NCBI GenBank assembly: GCA_021812705.1
Contig: JAKAMT010000014.1
Span: 1-34,511 of the forward strand
Reading direction: 5' to 3'
Length of the DNA stretch: 34,511 bases
DNA from: Bacteroidota bacterium
Lineage (GTDB): Bacteria; Bacteroidota; Ignavibacteria; Ignavibacteriales; Melioribacteraceae
Below are positions 16,887 to 25,270 of this stretch, piece by piece. The notes beneath the pieces are model-generated. The model worked only from the letters and a program-made list of their open reading frames with translations, was not told the DNA's origin and made no database searches. The position numbers and the translations under genes are program-made. How positions within the stretch are numbered: position 1 is the stretch's first letter; every line of letters begins with the position of its first letter.

Positions 16887-17576
16887 ATGAATCTTGTTTT
16901 TGATATCGAAACCGTGGGTTATGATTTCGAATCCCTTTCAGAATCTCAGCAGGAATTTTTAACCCGCTATTCAGAATCCGAAAAAGATCCGCTCAAAAGA
17001 TTGGAATTGATTGATGAATCGAAACGGTATCTTAGTCTTTATCCATTCACCGCTAAAACAATCGCTATCGGCTTGTTCAACGTTGAAAAAGAGAAAGCAA
17101 TTGTCCTTTATGAAAATTCTCTCAATGAAGAGTGGGTCTCAGAGGAGAAGACCGTAACCTATAAGCCGGTGCCGGAAGATGAGATGCTGAAATATTTTTG
17201 GAAATATGCCGGAAAAGCTGAAAAATTGATCTCGTTTAACGGTCGCGCGTTTGATCTTCCTTTTTTAATGATCCGTTCGGCAATCAATAAGATCAAACCC
17301 GCAAGAAATTTATTGAGAAACAGATACGATCTGAGTAAACATGTGGATCTGCTTGAGCAATTCACTTTTCACGGACTGACTAAAAAATTCAACCTGGATT
17401 TTTACTGCCGGTCGTTCGGAATCGATTCCCCAAAATCCCAGGGGGTGACCGGCATGGATGTTAAAGAACTTTACAAAGCCGGCAGAATGAAAGAGATAGC
17501 CATCTATTGCGGAAAAGATATTAAAGCGACTTACGAGCTCTACAGGATCTGGAATGATTTTCTGAATATCGGGTAA
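16887..17576 (+). CDS. Stand-alone DEDDy 3'-5' exonuclease, PolB-like
   Basis: The protein has 229 residues from the ATG at 16887, which has AAAGGGGG just upstream; 13 in-frame upstream codons look spurious. The exonuclease motifs are visible: Exo I 'FDIETVG' (D6, E8), Exo II 'ISFNGRAFDLPFL' (D123) and Exo III Y207-x3-D211 ('YCGKD'), so the DEDDy catalytic set is complete. No polymerase domain follows. It fits the predicted PolB-like 3'-5' exonuclease family. The role is probably DNA or RNA trimming in the cytoplasm, with no helpful neighbours. Confidence 0.87.
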   Translation: MNLVFDIETVGYDFESLSESQQEFLTRYSESEKDPLKRLELIDESKRYLSLYPFTAKTIAIGLFNVEKEKAIVLYENSLNEEWVSEEKTVTYKPVPEDEMLKYFWKYAGKAEKLISFNGRAFDLPFLMIRSAINKIKPARNLLRNRYDLSKHVDLLEQFTFHGLTKKFNLDFYCRSFGIDSPKSQGVTGMDVKELYKAGRMKEIAIYCGKDIKATYELYRIWNDFLNIG

Positions 17577-17708
17577 AGCATTTTAATTTAATATCTGATC
17601 AGGCGGTCTTCCGTTGCGTAAATTATTAGCTTAATTTATTGCGTAGTGATATATCTTCTTTTCGTTTGAAAAAAAAATTAAGAAATTGCGTCTCAAAATT
17701 TCAGGTTA

Positions 17709-18341
17709 TTGTTGAAAAGAGAACTCTATAATAATGTAAACTGCATAATTCTCACCGGGGGAAAAAGCAGCAGGATGGGAACAGATAAATCATTCTTAAA
17801 GATCGGCTCCGAAACTATGATCCAAAGAATGAAAAACCTTCTTTCAAATATTTTCAAGAATGTTTTTTTGAGCACAAACGATTTTGATCCCTATTCCGGA
17901 CTGCAGCTGACTATGATTGAAGATATTTACAGAGATAAAGGACCGCTTTCCGGCATTCATGCCGCGTTGAAATTTTCTTCCACACAAAAAAATTTTATTA
18001 TTTCATGCGATCTTCCGTTTGTTACGGAAGATGCAATCAAATATTTGGTTGAGTATGCATCGCAAAAGCCGATTTTAATTCCGTCTGCCGGAAACAGAAT
18101 GCAGCAATTGTGTGGTATTTACAGTAAAAGCCTAGTTCCGGCAATAGAAAAAATATTTAATGAATCGGATTCTGATATTTATAATGCGGCAAAAAGAGGG
18201 GTCAGCGTTCAAAGATTGATTGAATATGCCGGAGCAGAAATTATAAATATGGAACGCCTTCCTTTTTATAATGAAAATATTTTTTTTAATATGAACTCGG
18301 AAGCAGATTACAATTTTGTGAAGAGTATAGTAAGAAACTGA
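17709..18341 (+). CDS. mobA: Molybdenum cofactor guanylyltransferase
   Basis: MobA joins GMP to Mo-molybdopterin to form the MGD cofactor used by DMSO-reductase-family enzymes. The 210 residues match the family. The nucleotide-binding signature 'LTGGKSSRMGTDKSFL' (15-30) is complete, 'DKGPLSGIHAAL' and the metal-binding 'ISCDLPFV' follow. No ATG fits; the start is a TTG at 17709 (or the adjacent TTG at 17712). It lies one base from the multihaem cytochrome gene and close to a molybdoenzyme gene that needs MGD, which strongly suggests a shared purpose. Confidence 0.93.
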   Translation: MLKRELYNNVNCIILTGGKSSRMGTDKSFLKIGSETMIQRMKNLLSNIFKNVFLSTNDFDPYSGLQLTMIEDIYRDKGPLSGIHAALKFSSTQKNFIISCDLPFVTEDAIKYLVEYASQKPILIPSAGNRMQQLCGIYSKSLVPAIEKIFNESDSDIYNAAKRGVSVQRLIEYAGAEIINMERLPFYNENIFFNMNSEADYNFVKSIVRN

Positions 18342-18342
18342 G

Positions 18343-20304
18343 ATGAAAAAATCGCCAAATATTAAATTCGTAATCACGGCTTATCTTTTTGTGCTGGCCG
18401 CGGCGGGATTTTTTGTTTACGGAGTTTTCAACTTTATAAACAGTCCTGTAAATGAAAAAATTGAGAAGTACCGGATAGAAAAATTGAAAAGGGAAACGGG
18501 GATAGATGAATCGTCCTTCTCCGACCTGCCTCTTATATTGAACCGAAGGGAAGGGTGCCTGATCTGCCATGGAGAAATGGAGGGATTTGAAAGCTCTCAC
18601 GACCCTCAAAAAATAGGATGCTACTCATGCCATCTTGGGAACCGTTTGGCAAGAGATAAATCGAGTGCTCATAAAAATCTTCTTCGCATTCCGGGAAATT
18701 CAAATGATGTGTCAGTTACATGCGGAGAAAAACAGTGCCACCCGCAGATGATTGCGAGAATGGAAAACAATATTATGACTACGATGAACGGAGTTGTGAG
18801 TGTAGATAAATGGGTCTTCGGAGAAACCGCCTCGCCCACTGCCAAATCTCCGGTCGATTCGATCAAATATTCTCCTGCGGACACACATCTGAGAAATCTC
18901 TGCGCATCGTGCCATCTTTCAAATGCAAAAACGGAAGCCGGACCGGTGCAGGAACTTTCGCGCGGCGGGGGATGCCTTGCTTGCCATTTAAATTATTCGA
19001 AAGAATCCGAAGAGATGCTCGTTCAGCTCTCCGAAGAAAAAAACAAATATGAGAATAAGATTTCAAAATTAAAATTCCATCCGTCCGTTTCTCTTAATGT
19101 TGAAAATAAACATTGTTTCGGATGCCATTCGAGATCGGGCAGAATTTCGCTAAGCTACGACGGCTGGCACGAAACGCTCCTTAAACCCGAGGACGTAAAG
19201 GGAAAAATCGGTTTCAGAATTCTTGACGACGGCAGAGTAGTCCAGCAGATAAAAAAGGATATTCATTCGGAACTGGGACTTCAATGCGTCGATTGCCACA
19301 CATCTTACGAATTGATGGGCGATGGAAAATATTCTCTTCATAAAGAAGAGCAGATGAAGATTCAGTGCGTAGACTGTCACCTGGTCTCAAATTCAACAAC
19401 TCGAAAAATTTCTCAATTTGAATTCGAATCCGCTCAAATATCCCGATTGAAAAAATTTGACCGGCCGGATCGGGATTATTTGGTGAGTGCAAAAAATGGA
19501 TTTCCGCTGGTTAATGTTTTTTTGAAGAACGGCAAACCGTATCTGATCAGAAAATCGACAGGACAAATTATTGAGATAAAATTGCCGTCGCAAAATTGTG
19601 CCCGGAACGGTGCGCATAAAAATCTCTCATGCAACAGTTGTCACAATTCCTGGTCGCCTCAATGCGTCGGATGCCACACCGAATTTGATAAAGACGGTTC
19701 GATGTTCGATCTGTTATCAAATAAAGAGGAGAAAGGGGAGTGGCTTGAACACCCGAAGGATCTTTTGCCCGAACCCGCTGTTCTGGGAGTACGGGAATTT
19801 TCAGAAAACGGTATTAAGAAAAAAATTGTTGAGGAATTCATTCCTGGAATGGTACTCACAATTAACAAAGATAAGAACAAAAAAGAAGAAAAAATTTTCA
19901 ACCGTCTGTTTGCCCCCGGTTTCTCACACACAATCAGAAAAGAAACGCGCTCTTGCGTCTCCTGCCATAATAATTCCGCGGCTTTAGGATACGGTAGAGG
20001 GAAATTGGATTTTCAAATTAACGGAAAGACAGGAGTCTGGAAATTTTCTCCTTCATATTATCCCATTCAGTATGACGGACTGCCGGAAGATTCCTGGATC
20101 GGTTTTCTGAAAGAGAGAAGTTATAATTCCACTACCAGAGATAACACGCGCCCGTTCTCAATAAGCGAGCAAAAAAAGATTCTTACCGTAGGAGCCTGCC
20201 TCACTTGCCACAAGCCGGATTCATGGGTAATGAAGAATTCTTTGAATGATTTTCAGCTTGTTCTGGAAAAAAGATCCTCAATGTGCGTTCTGCCTCAATG
20301 GTGA
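18343..20304 (+). CDS. Membrane-anchored dodecahaem cytochrome c
   Basis: The protein has 653 residues. One hydrophobic segment at about 9-31 anchors it, with the bulk in the periplasm. Eleven C-x2-C-H haem sites start at C72, C93, C187, C211, C258, C315, C342, C430, C441, C538 and C619. A twelfth, unusual C-x4-C-H site is at C127-C132-H133. Haem spacing is uneven, with a gap of about 95 residues between the sites at 441 and 538. I do not recognise a named family such as NrfA, OTR or Hao, and no beta-barrel partner is adjacent. It probably carries electrons in the periplasm for the molybdoenzyme system downstream. It follows mobA by one base; the regulator gene follows after 222 bp. Confidence 0.9.
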   Translation: MKKSPNIKFVITAYLFVLAAAGFFVYGVFNFINSPVNEKIEKYRIEKLKRETGIDESSFSDLPLILNRREGCLICHGEMEGFESSHDPQKIGCYSCHLGNRLARDKSSAHKNLLRIPGNSNDVSVTCGEKQCHPQMIARMENNIMTTMNGVVSVDKWVFGETASPTAKSPVDSIKYSPADTHLRNLCASCHLSNAKTEAGPVQELSRGGGCLACHLNYSKESEEMLVQLSEEKNKYENKISKLKFHPSVSLNVENKHCFGCHSRSGRISLSYDGWHETLLKPEDVKGKIGFRILDDGRVVQQIKKDIHSELGLQCVDCHTSYELMGDGKYSLHKEEQMKIQCVDCHLVSNSTTRKISQFEFESAQISRLKKFDRPDRDYLVSAKNGFPLVNVFLKNGKPYLIRKSTGQIIEIKLPSQNCARNGAHKNLSCNSCHNSWSPQCVGCHTEFDKDGSMFDLLSNKEEKGEWLEHPKDLLPEPAVLGVREFSENGIKKKIVEEFIPGMVLTINKDKNKKEEKIFNRLFAPGFSHTIRKETRSCVSCHNNSAALGYGRGKLDFQINGKTGVWKFSPSYYPIQYDGLPEDSWIGFLKERSYNSTTRDNTRPFSISEQKKILTVGACLTCHKPDSWVMKNSLNDFQLVLEKRSSMCVLPQW

Positions 20305-20526
20305 AATAGCAGCTAAAAATTCCTTGCATTTTTGATCTCAACCTTATTATGTTTTGTGCTGTAATTTTTAATAAAAGGACAGCTAGAACCGATTTAATTA
20401 GACTAAAAGTCGTTTTTTGATAAAAAATAGATTTTTTATTCAGATGTTCTTGTTAAAAAATTTTTTTTGTACTGATATATATTTATAAATATCAACAATC
20501 TGCATAGATAAAAATATAGAATCGAA
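20305..20526. other. AT-rich intergenic region before the MerR regulator gene
   Basis: These 222 bp contain no gene, tRNA or clear terminator. Several A and T runs are present. An imperfect dyad TGATAT-N10-ATATCA (20473-20494) could be an operator, but the area is so AT-rich that chance is likely. The promoter of the merR-psr operon should lie here. Confidence 0.5.
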
Positions 20527-20967
20527 ATGTTCACTAATGAAAATAAATTCAATGAGCCCATCTTTTCAATAAGCACAGCGGCAAGAATATTGAATATCTC
20601 TGTACATACATTAAGAATGTATGAAAGGGAAGGGCTTTTCATTTCATTTAAAAATAATTCTAATCAACGTCTCTTTTCTCAATCCGATATCGAACGCATT
20701 CAATGTATTCGCACTGCGATCAATGAAGCTGGGATAAGCATCAGCGGAATAAAAACAATTTATTCTCTTATCCCCTGCTGGAAAATTAAAGGTTGCCTCG
20801 AGGAAGATCGAAAAAAATGCGACGCATACAATAATTCGCACGTGCCGTGCTGGAGTTATGAACATAAAAATTTTTGCAAAGATAAAAATTGCAGGGAATG
20901 CGAAGTTTACTATAAATATTCGCAGTGCGGAGCAATTAAAGAATTAATTAAATCCATTTCGAGGTAA
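20527..20967 (+). CDS. MerR-family regulator with cysteine-rich C-terminal domain
   Basis: The protein has 146 residues. The winged-helix DNA-binding domain fills about 11-80 ('FSISTAARILNISVHTLRMY', 'QRLFSQSDIERIQCI'). The C-terminal part is not the usual coiled coil plus effector domain but holds eight cysteines: 84, 90, 98, 108, 117, 122, 125 and 134. Two are followed by Trp (C84-W, C108-W). Such a set could bind an iron-sulfur cluster, zinc or persulfide; which one is unknown. The stop codon touches the ATG of the molybdoenzyme gene, so it probably regulates its own operon in response to redox or sulfur state. Confidence 0.85.
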   Translation: MFTNENKFNEPIFSISTAARILNISVHTLRMYEREGLFISFKNNSNQRLFSQSDIERIQCIRTAINEAGISISGIKTIYSLIPCWKIKGCLEEDRKKCDAYNNSHVPCWSYEHKNFCKDKNCRECEVYYKYSQCGAIKELIKSISR

Positions 20968-23169
20968 ATGATGAAAAATATTTCTCGAAGAAAGTTCTTA
21001 AAAATCACGGGATTCTCTGTCGGTGCAGCAGCTGCTGCTTCGGCACTTAGTCCTATGATCAAGGGAGCGAATAAAATAAACAGAGAAAAAGTAAAAGGAG
21101 TGCAGGTAGTACCCACATATTGTGATATCTGCTTTTGGAAATGCGGATCGATGGCGTATTTGAAAGACGGTGAACTATGGAAAGTTGAAGGCAATCCGAA
21201 AGATCCTCTTTCAAAAGGCAGACTGTGTCCCCGCGGAACAGGCGGCGTAGGTGCGGTGAGCGATCCCGACAGGCTGCGTTCTCCGCTTATTAGAACTCGT
21301 GAACGAGGTGAAGAAGTTTGGAAAGAAGTTACATGGGATGAAGCCCTTTCTTATGTGGCCAATAAAATGAATGATATTAAAGCGAAGTACGGCGCGGAAT
21401 CATTCGCTTCATTCTCTCACGGCATCGGCGGAAATTTTTTGAGGCATATGCTGAACGCATATGGAGCAATAAATTTTGCCGCACCTTCATTCGCCCAATG
21501 CAGGGGTCCACGCGATGTGGGTTTTGAACTTACTTTCGGAGATGCAATCGGATCACCGGAAAGAACAGACATAGAAAATTCAAAATGTCTCGTGCTTATA
21601 GGCTCGCACCTTGGAGAAAACATGCATAACTCTCAAGTGCAGGAATTTGCATCTGCCGTGCAGAATAATGCGAGCATTATAGTTGTCGATCCTAGATTCT
21701 CAGTCGCAGCTTCAAAAGCAAAATATTATTTGCCAATTAAACCGGGAACAGACATTGCACTGTTGCTGGCGTGGATGAACGTTATAGTCTCGGAAAAATT
21801 ATACGATATAGATTACGTTACAAATTACGGATTCGGATTTGAACAGTTTGCCGCAGAAATTTCTCAGTATACACCGGAGTGGGCTTATCCCGAAACCGGA
21901 ATTGATCCGCAGCTGATACGCGCATCCGCTCGTGAAATGGCTATGCATAAGCCGGCTACACTGGTTCATCCAGGCAGACACACAAGCTGGTACGGAGATG
22001 ACGCGCAGAGAAGCCGTGCAATTGCACTTCTGAATGCATTGCTCGGAAGCTGGGGACGCAAGGGAGGATTTTTCTACCCGGTTGCATATTCTCTGCCTAA
22101 ATATCCCTATCCGCCATATCCAGCTTCAACCAAAGAAAAATTGGATAATCCTGGAAAAAAATATCCATTCGCTTCCGAAGAGATAACTACCGGAATACGC
22201 GAAGCTACTATTACGGAAAAACCGTATCCTATCAAAGGATGGTTTATTTATGCTACAAATCTTATTCAAGCTCTTCCAAACCAGCAGGAAACTATAAAAG
22301 CCATTCAGAATTTGGATTTGATGGTCGTTGTTGATGTTATTCCAAGCGAAATTGCCGGATGGGCAGATGTTGTTCTTCCGGAATCCGTTTACCTGGAAAG
22401 ATATGACGATCTCCATATGTCCGCATTTAAAGAAACTTTTGTCGGAATAAGACAGCCCGTAATTGATTCACCGGCAGATCAGAAACCGAATTGGTGGATC
22501 GCAAAAAAATTAGCGGAAAAATTGGGACTCGGAAATTATTTCCCGTGGAATCATGTGGAAGAATATCTTGACTACAGACTCAAAGCCGGCGGCTTGAGTC
22601 TCGAGCTGCTGAAAAAAGAAGGGATAATAAAAGGTCCCAAAAAACCGATATACATAGAGGAAGGAGTTACGCCTGAATTTCCAACCCCTTCGGGCAAAAT
22701 TGAATTTTATTCGCTTCAGTTGCAGCAGGCCGGATTTGACCCCGTGCCTAAATTTAAAAGACCGGAACAGCCGCAGGACGGATTTTACAGATTATTATTC
22801 GGACGCGCACCGGTTCATACATTCAGCCGTACTCAATCGAACAGAATTCTTTCAGATATGATGGCAGAAAATGAAGTCTGGATTAATAACGATGTTGCGG
22901 AGAAATGGGGAATTAGAAATGCTCAATACATACGCTTAAAAAATCAGGATGGAGTCGTGAGCAATAAAGTAAAAGTGAAAGTAACCGAACGAATAAGAAC
23001 GGACTGCGTTTTTATGGTGCACGGGTTCGGCCATACAAGCAAAATGCTTAGAAGCGCATTTGGAAAAGGCGCAAGCGATACAAACTTGGTAACCAGATAC
23101 AATATAGATCCGTTGATGGGAGGTACCGGCATGAATGTGAACTTTGTAACTTTTGAGACGGAGGCTTAG
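20968..23169 (+). CDS. Molybdopterin oxidoreductase, polysulfide/thiosulfate reductase catalytic-subunit type
   Basis: The protein has 733 residues. A Tat signal is visible (S-R-R-K-F-L-K at 6-12 plus a hydrophobic alanine-rich stretch to about 33), so it is exported folded. A [4Fe-4S] site follows: C52-x2-C55-x3-C59-x27-C87-P-R-G. C178 in 'FAQCRGPRD' is a likely molybdenum ligand, as in PsrA/PhsA. Later parts match the family: 'HPGRHTSWYGDDAQRSRAI', 'GWADVVLPESVYLERYDD' and the C-terminal MGD-binding domain from about 610. Length and the two following genes fit PsrA/PhsA. The substrate (polysulfide, thiosulfate, tetrathionate or arsenic species) is not decided by sequence. A second ATG at 20971 is equally possible as start. 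Confidence 0.88.
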   Translation: MMKNISRRKFLKITGFSVGAAAAASALSPMIKGANKINREKVKGVQVVPTYCDICFWKCGSMAYLKDGELWKVEGNPKDPLSKGRLCPRGTGGVGAVSDPDRLRSPLIRTRERGEEVWKEVTWDEALSYVANKMNDIKAKYGAESFASFSHGIGGNFLRHMLNAYGAINFAAPSFAQCRGPRDVGFELTFGDAIGSPERTDIENSKCLVLIGSHLGENMHNSQVQEFASAVQNNASIIVVDPRFSVAASKAKYYLPIKPGTDIALLLAWMNVIVSEKLYDIDYVTNYGFGFEQFAAEISQYTPEWAYPETGIDPQLIRASAREMAMHKPATLVHPGRHTSWYGDDAQRSRAIALLNALLGSWGRKGGFFYPVAYSLPKYPYPPYPASTKEKLDNPGKKYPFASEEITTGIREATITEKPYPIKGWFIYATNLIQALPNQQETIKAIQNLDLMVVVDVIPSEIAGWADVVLPESVYLERYDDLHMSAFKETFVGIRQPVIDSPADQKPNWWIAKKLAEKLGLGNYFPWNHVEEYLDYRLKAGGLSLELLKKEGIIKGPKKPIYIEEGVTPEFPTPSGKIEFYSLQLQQAGFDPVPKFKRPEQPQDGFYRLLFGRAPVHTFSRTQSNRILSDMMAENEVWINNDVAEKWGIRNAQYIRLKNQDGVVSNKVKVKVTERIRTDCVFMVHGFGHTSKMLRSAFGKGASDTNLVTRYNIDPLMGGTGMNVNFVTFETEA

Positions 23170-23170
23170 T

Positions 23171-23710
23171 ATGGCAAGATATGGAATGGCCATCGATACT
23201 AAAAAATGCGTTGGATGCATGGACTGTGTTGTCGCATGCAAAACAGAAAATAATGTTCCTGAAGGATTTAACAGAGACTGGATTGTTACTGTGGCTAATG
23301 GAAAATTTCCGGATCTGAATTTGGAGATCCAGAGCCAGAGATGTAACCATTGCGATAATACTCCCTGTGTATCATGCTGCCCAACGGGAGCCAGTCATGT
23401 TCACGATGTCGGCGCTGTTGTCCTGGTCGATCACAATATGTGCATTGGATGCAAAGCGTGCGTTGCCGCCTGCCCTTATGATGCAAGGTTTGTCAATCCC
23501 GAAGGGTATGCGGACAAATGTACATTCTGCATTCACAGAGTTGAAAATGGTGAATCGACTGCGTGTGCAAGCGTGTGTCCCACACATTGTATCTATTTCG
23601 GAGATCTCGATGATCCGAATAGCGAAGTAAGCAAATTGTTGGCTTCAAGAAAAAATCATCCGCTCTTGCCTGAAGCGGGAACATCACCAAGAATTTTTTA
23701 TCTGGTCTGA
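23171..23710 (+). CDS. Four-cluster ferredoxin subunit, PsrB/PhsB type
   Basis: The protein has 179 residues from the ATG at 23171, chosen because GGAGG stands at about 23159-23163 and the psrA-like stop is at 23169. Sixteen cysteine positions are expected for four [4Fe-4S] clusters. Visible groups are C13/16/19/23, C58/61/66/70, C91/94/97/101 and C117/120/132/136. This is the electron-transfer subunit between the molybdenum subunit and the membrane subunit. It has no signal of its own, so it would be co-exported with the Tat substrate, as known for this family. Confidence 0.93.
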   Translation: MARYGMAIDTKKCVGCMDCVVACKTENNVPEGFNRDWIVTVANGKFPDLNLEIQSQRCNHCDNTPCVSCCPTGASHVHDVGAVVLVDHNMCIGCKACVAACPYDARFVNPEGYADKCTFCIHRVENGESTACASVCPTHCIYFGDLDDPNSEVSKLLASRKNHPLLPEAGTSPRIFYLV

Positions 23711-23719
23711 GAGGTCTAA

Positions 23720-24667
23720 ATGCAAGAATTAACAACTACTCGTCATAATCCGCAGATCGATCCTTTCACTGCCGTGTGGGGCTGGGAAATTCCTGTCTAT
23801 CTCTTTCTCGGCGGACTCGTGGCTGGAATGATGGTAATAGCGGGATATTTTTTGTACAAAGAGAAATATAAAAACGCAGAGAGCATTGTAAATTATATTC
23901 CATTGCTCAGCGTATTGTTTTTGAGTTCAGGTATGGGAGCTCTTTTTCTGGATCTGGAACACAAATTATTTGTGTGGAGACTTTACACAACATTTAAGAT
24001 CTCATCCCCGATGTCGTGGGGCGCATGGATCCTGATTTTAGTTTATCCTGTCATTCTGGCAAACGCACTTATCTCTCCGCCGGAATTTATCCTGAACCGC
24101 TTTCCCCAGCTTAAGAAAATTACTGCAGCATTAATTTCAAAACCGGATCTGATTAAGAAGATTGGGATAGGAAATATGATTTTGGGAAGCATGCTCGGCG
24201 TTTATACAGGAGTTTTACTTAGCACAATGGGTTCCCGCCCATTGTGGAATACATCCGTACTCTGGCTCCTTTTTCTGGTGTCCGGACTGTCAACTGCCGC
24301 GGCATTCATTCACATGATCGCTAAAAATAATGAAGAGAGCGAACTGCTGGCTAAAGCGGATAACGGTTTTATTGTGCTTGAAATGTTTGTGATTGCAATG
24401 ATGCTTGTCGGACTTTCAACTGCGTCGCAGGCGCATATTTTTGCGGCTAAGCTCTTGATGGGTGGGCCTTACACTGCGCAGTTCTGGGTTTTTGTGGTTG
24501 GAATAGGATTAGTCCTGCCGCTCATCTTACAAATTCTTGCATCAAAACATAAAATAAAACATACTCCAATCGCCCCTGTCTTGGTAATTGCAGGGGGATT
24601 GATTTTAAGATTCATAATTGTTTCAGCCGGACAGTACAGTCACTACTTAAATGCTCACTTTAAGTGA
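23720..24667 (+). CDS. NrfD/PsrC-family membrane subunit
   Basis: This inner-membrane protein has 315 residues. Eight hydrophobic helices are visible, the first beginning at 'WGWEIPVYLFLGGLVAGMMV', a typical NrfD/PsrC opening. The family binds quinone and exchanges electrons with the PsrB-type subunit. It starts 9 bp after the ferredoxin subunit gene, completing a PsrABC set. Residues lining the quinone site cannot be assigned safely by eye. Confidence 0.9.
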   Translation: MQELTTTRHNPQIDPFTAVWGWEIPVYLFLGGLVAGMMVIAGYFLYKEKYKNAESIVNYIPLLSVLFLSSGMGALFLDLEHKLFVWRLYTTFKISSPMSWGAWILILVYPVILANALISPPEFILNRFPQLKKITAALISKPDLIKKIGIGNMILGSMLGVYTGVLLSTMGSRPLWNTSVLWLLFLVSGLSTAAAFIHMIAKNNEESELLAKADNGFIVLEMFVIAMMLVGLSTASQAHIFAAKLLMGGPYTAQFWVFVVGIGLVLPLILQILASKHKIKHTPIAPVLVIAGGLILRFIIVSAGQYSHYLNAHFK

Positions 24668-24715
24668 GAATGTTAAAAAAAGATTTTCAAAAAAGTGTAA
24701 TTGACGGAGTAATTC

Positions 24716-25270
24716 ATGAATTCAAAAAATGAAAAATCACACGAAGGAAAATCCTTCGAGCCCAAACCATATTCTAATCCGTATGTAGTCGGATTTGGAC
24801 TTGGTTTGGTTCTGCTCGCCTCATTTTTAGTAATGGGGCGCGGACTTGGCGCTTCCGGTGCGGTTTCAACTGTTGTGGCAGTAGGAGTTGAAAATATTGC
24901 ACCCCAGCATGCGGCGAAAAATAATTTCTATAAAGAATATCTTGGAGATGGCACAACCAATCCGCTTAAAGACTGGTTGGTCTTCGAAGTAATCGGTGTT
25001 ATGGTAGGCGGTTTTATCTCAGGATCTCTAGCCCATAGAATTAAACGCACTACGGAAAAAGGTCCTAATGTAACTGTGAAAACAAGATTGATATATGCCT
25101 TTGCCGGAGGAGCTATAATGGGAATAGGAGCTAAGCTGGCGCGCGGCTGCACAAGCGGGTTGGCTCTTACTGGAGGCGCTCTGTTAAGCTTAGGCGGCTG
25201 GGCATTCATGTTCGCGGTTTTTGGCGGCGGCTACGCGGCCGCATATTTTATAAGGAGGCAATGGTTATGA
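24716..25270 (+). CDS. YeeE/YedE-family sulfur permease, first half-size protein
   Basis: The protein has 184 residues with about four to five hydrophobic helices. The signature 'GAKLARGCTSGLALTGGALLSLGGW' region carries a conserved cysteine (C145), as in TsuA-type thiosulfate carriers, where cysteines line the path. A hydrophilic loop lies at about 62-86. GGAG precedes the start. Full-length TsuA proteins are about twice this size; here the second half is the next gene, overlapping by four bases. Relatives include PmpA/PmpB pairs. The likely role is import of thiosulfate or another reduced sulfur species, inferred from family and context. Confidence 0.87.
   Translation: MNSKNEKSHEGKSFEPKPYSNPYVVGFGLGLVLLASFLVMGRGLGASGAVSTVVAVGVENIAPQHAAKNNFYKEYLGDGTTNPLKDWLVFEVIGVMVGGFISGSLAHRIKRTTEKGPNVTVKTRLIYAFAGGAIMGIGAKLARGCTSGLALTGGALLSLGGWAFMFAVFGGGYAAAYFIRRQWL

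Noticed and set aside
17577-17708. Moco or molybdate riboswitch before mobA
   Set aside because: The 132-nt leader shows no extended paired structure of that kind by eye; only short repeats are present.
19598-19987. Open frame of 129 codons inside the cytochrome gene in another frame
   Set aside because: It is basic, low in recognisable pattern and fully covered by a gene with twelve conserved haem motifs.
20260-20304. Possible frameshift or truncation at the 3' end of the cytochrome gene (unpaired cysteine, ending C-V-L-P-Q-W)
   Set aside because: I found no haem motif or family sequence in the other frames downstream, so the stop looks genuine; the lone cysteine is unexplained.
20473-20494. 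MerR operator TGATAT-N10-ATATCA
   Set aside because: The sequence is almost pure A and T in a very AT-rich region, and no -35/-10 pair with the long MerR spacing is evident; kept only as a remark.
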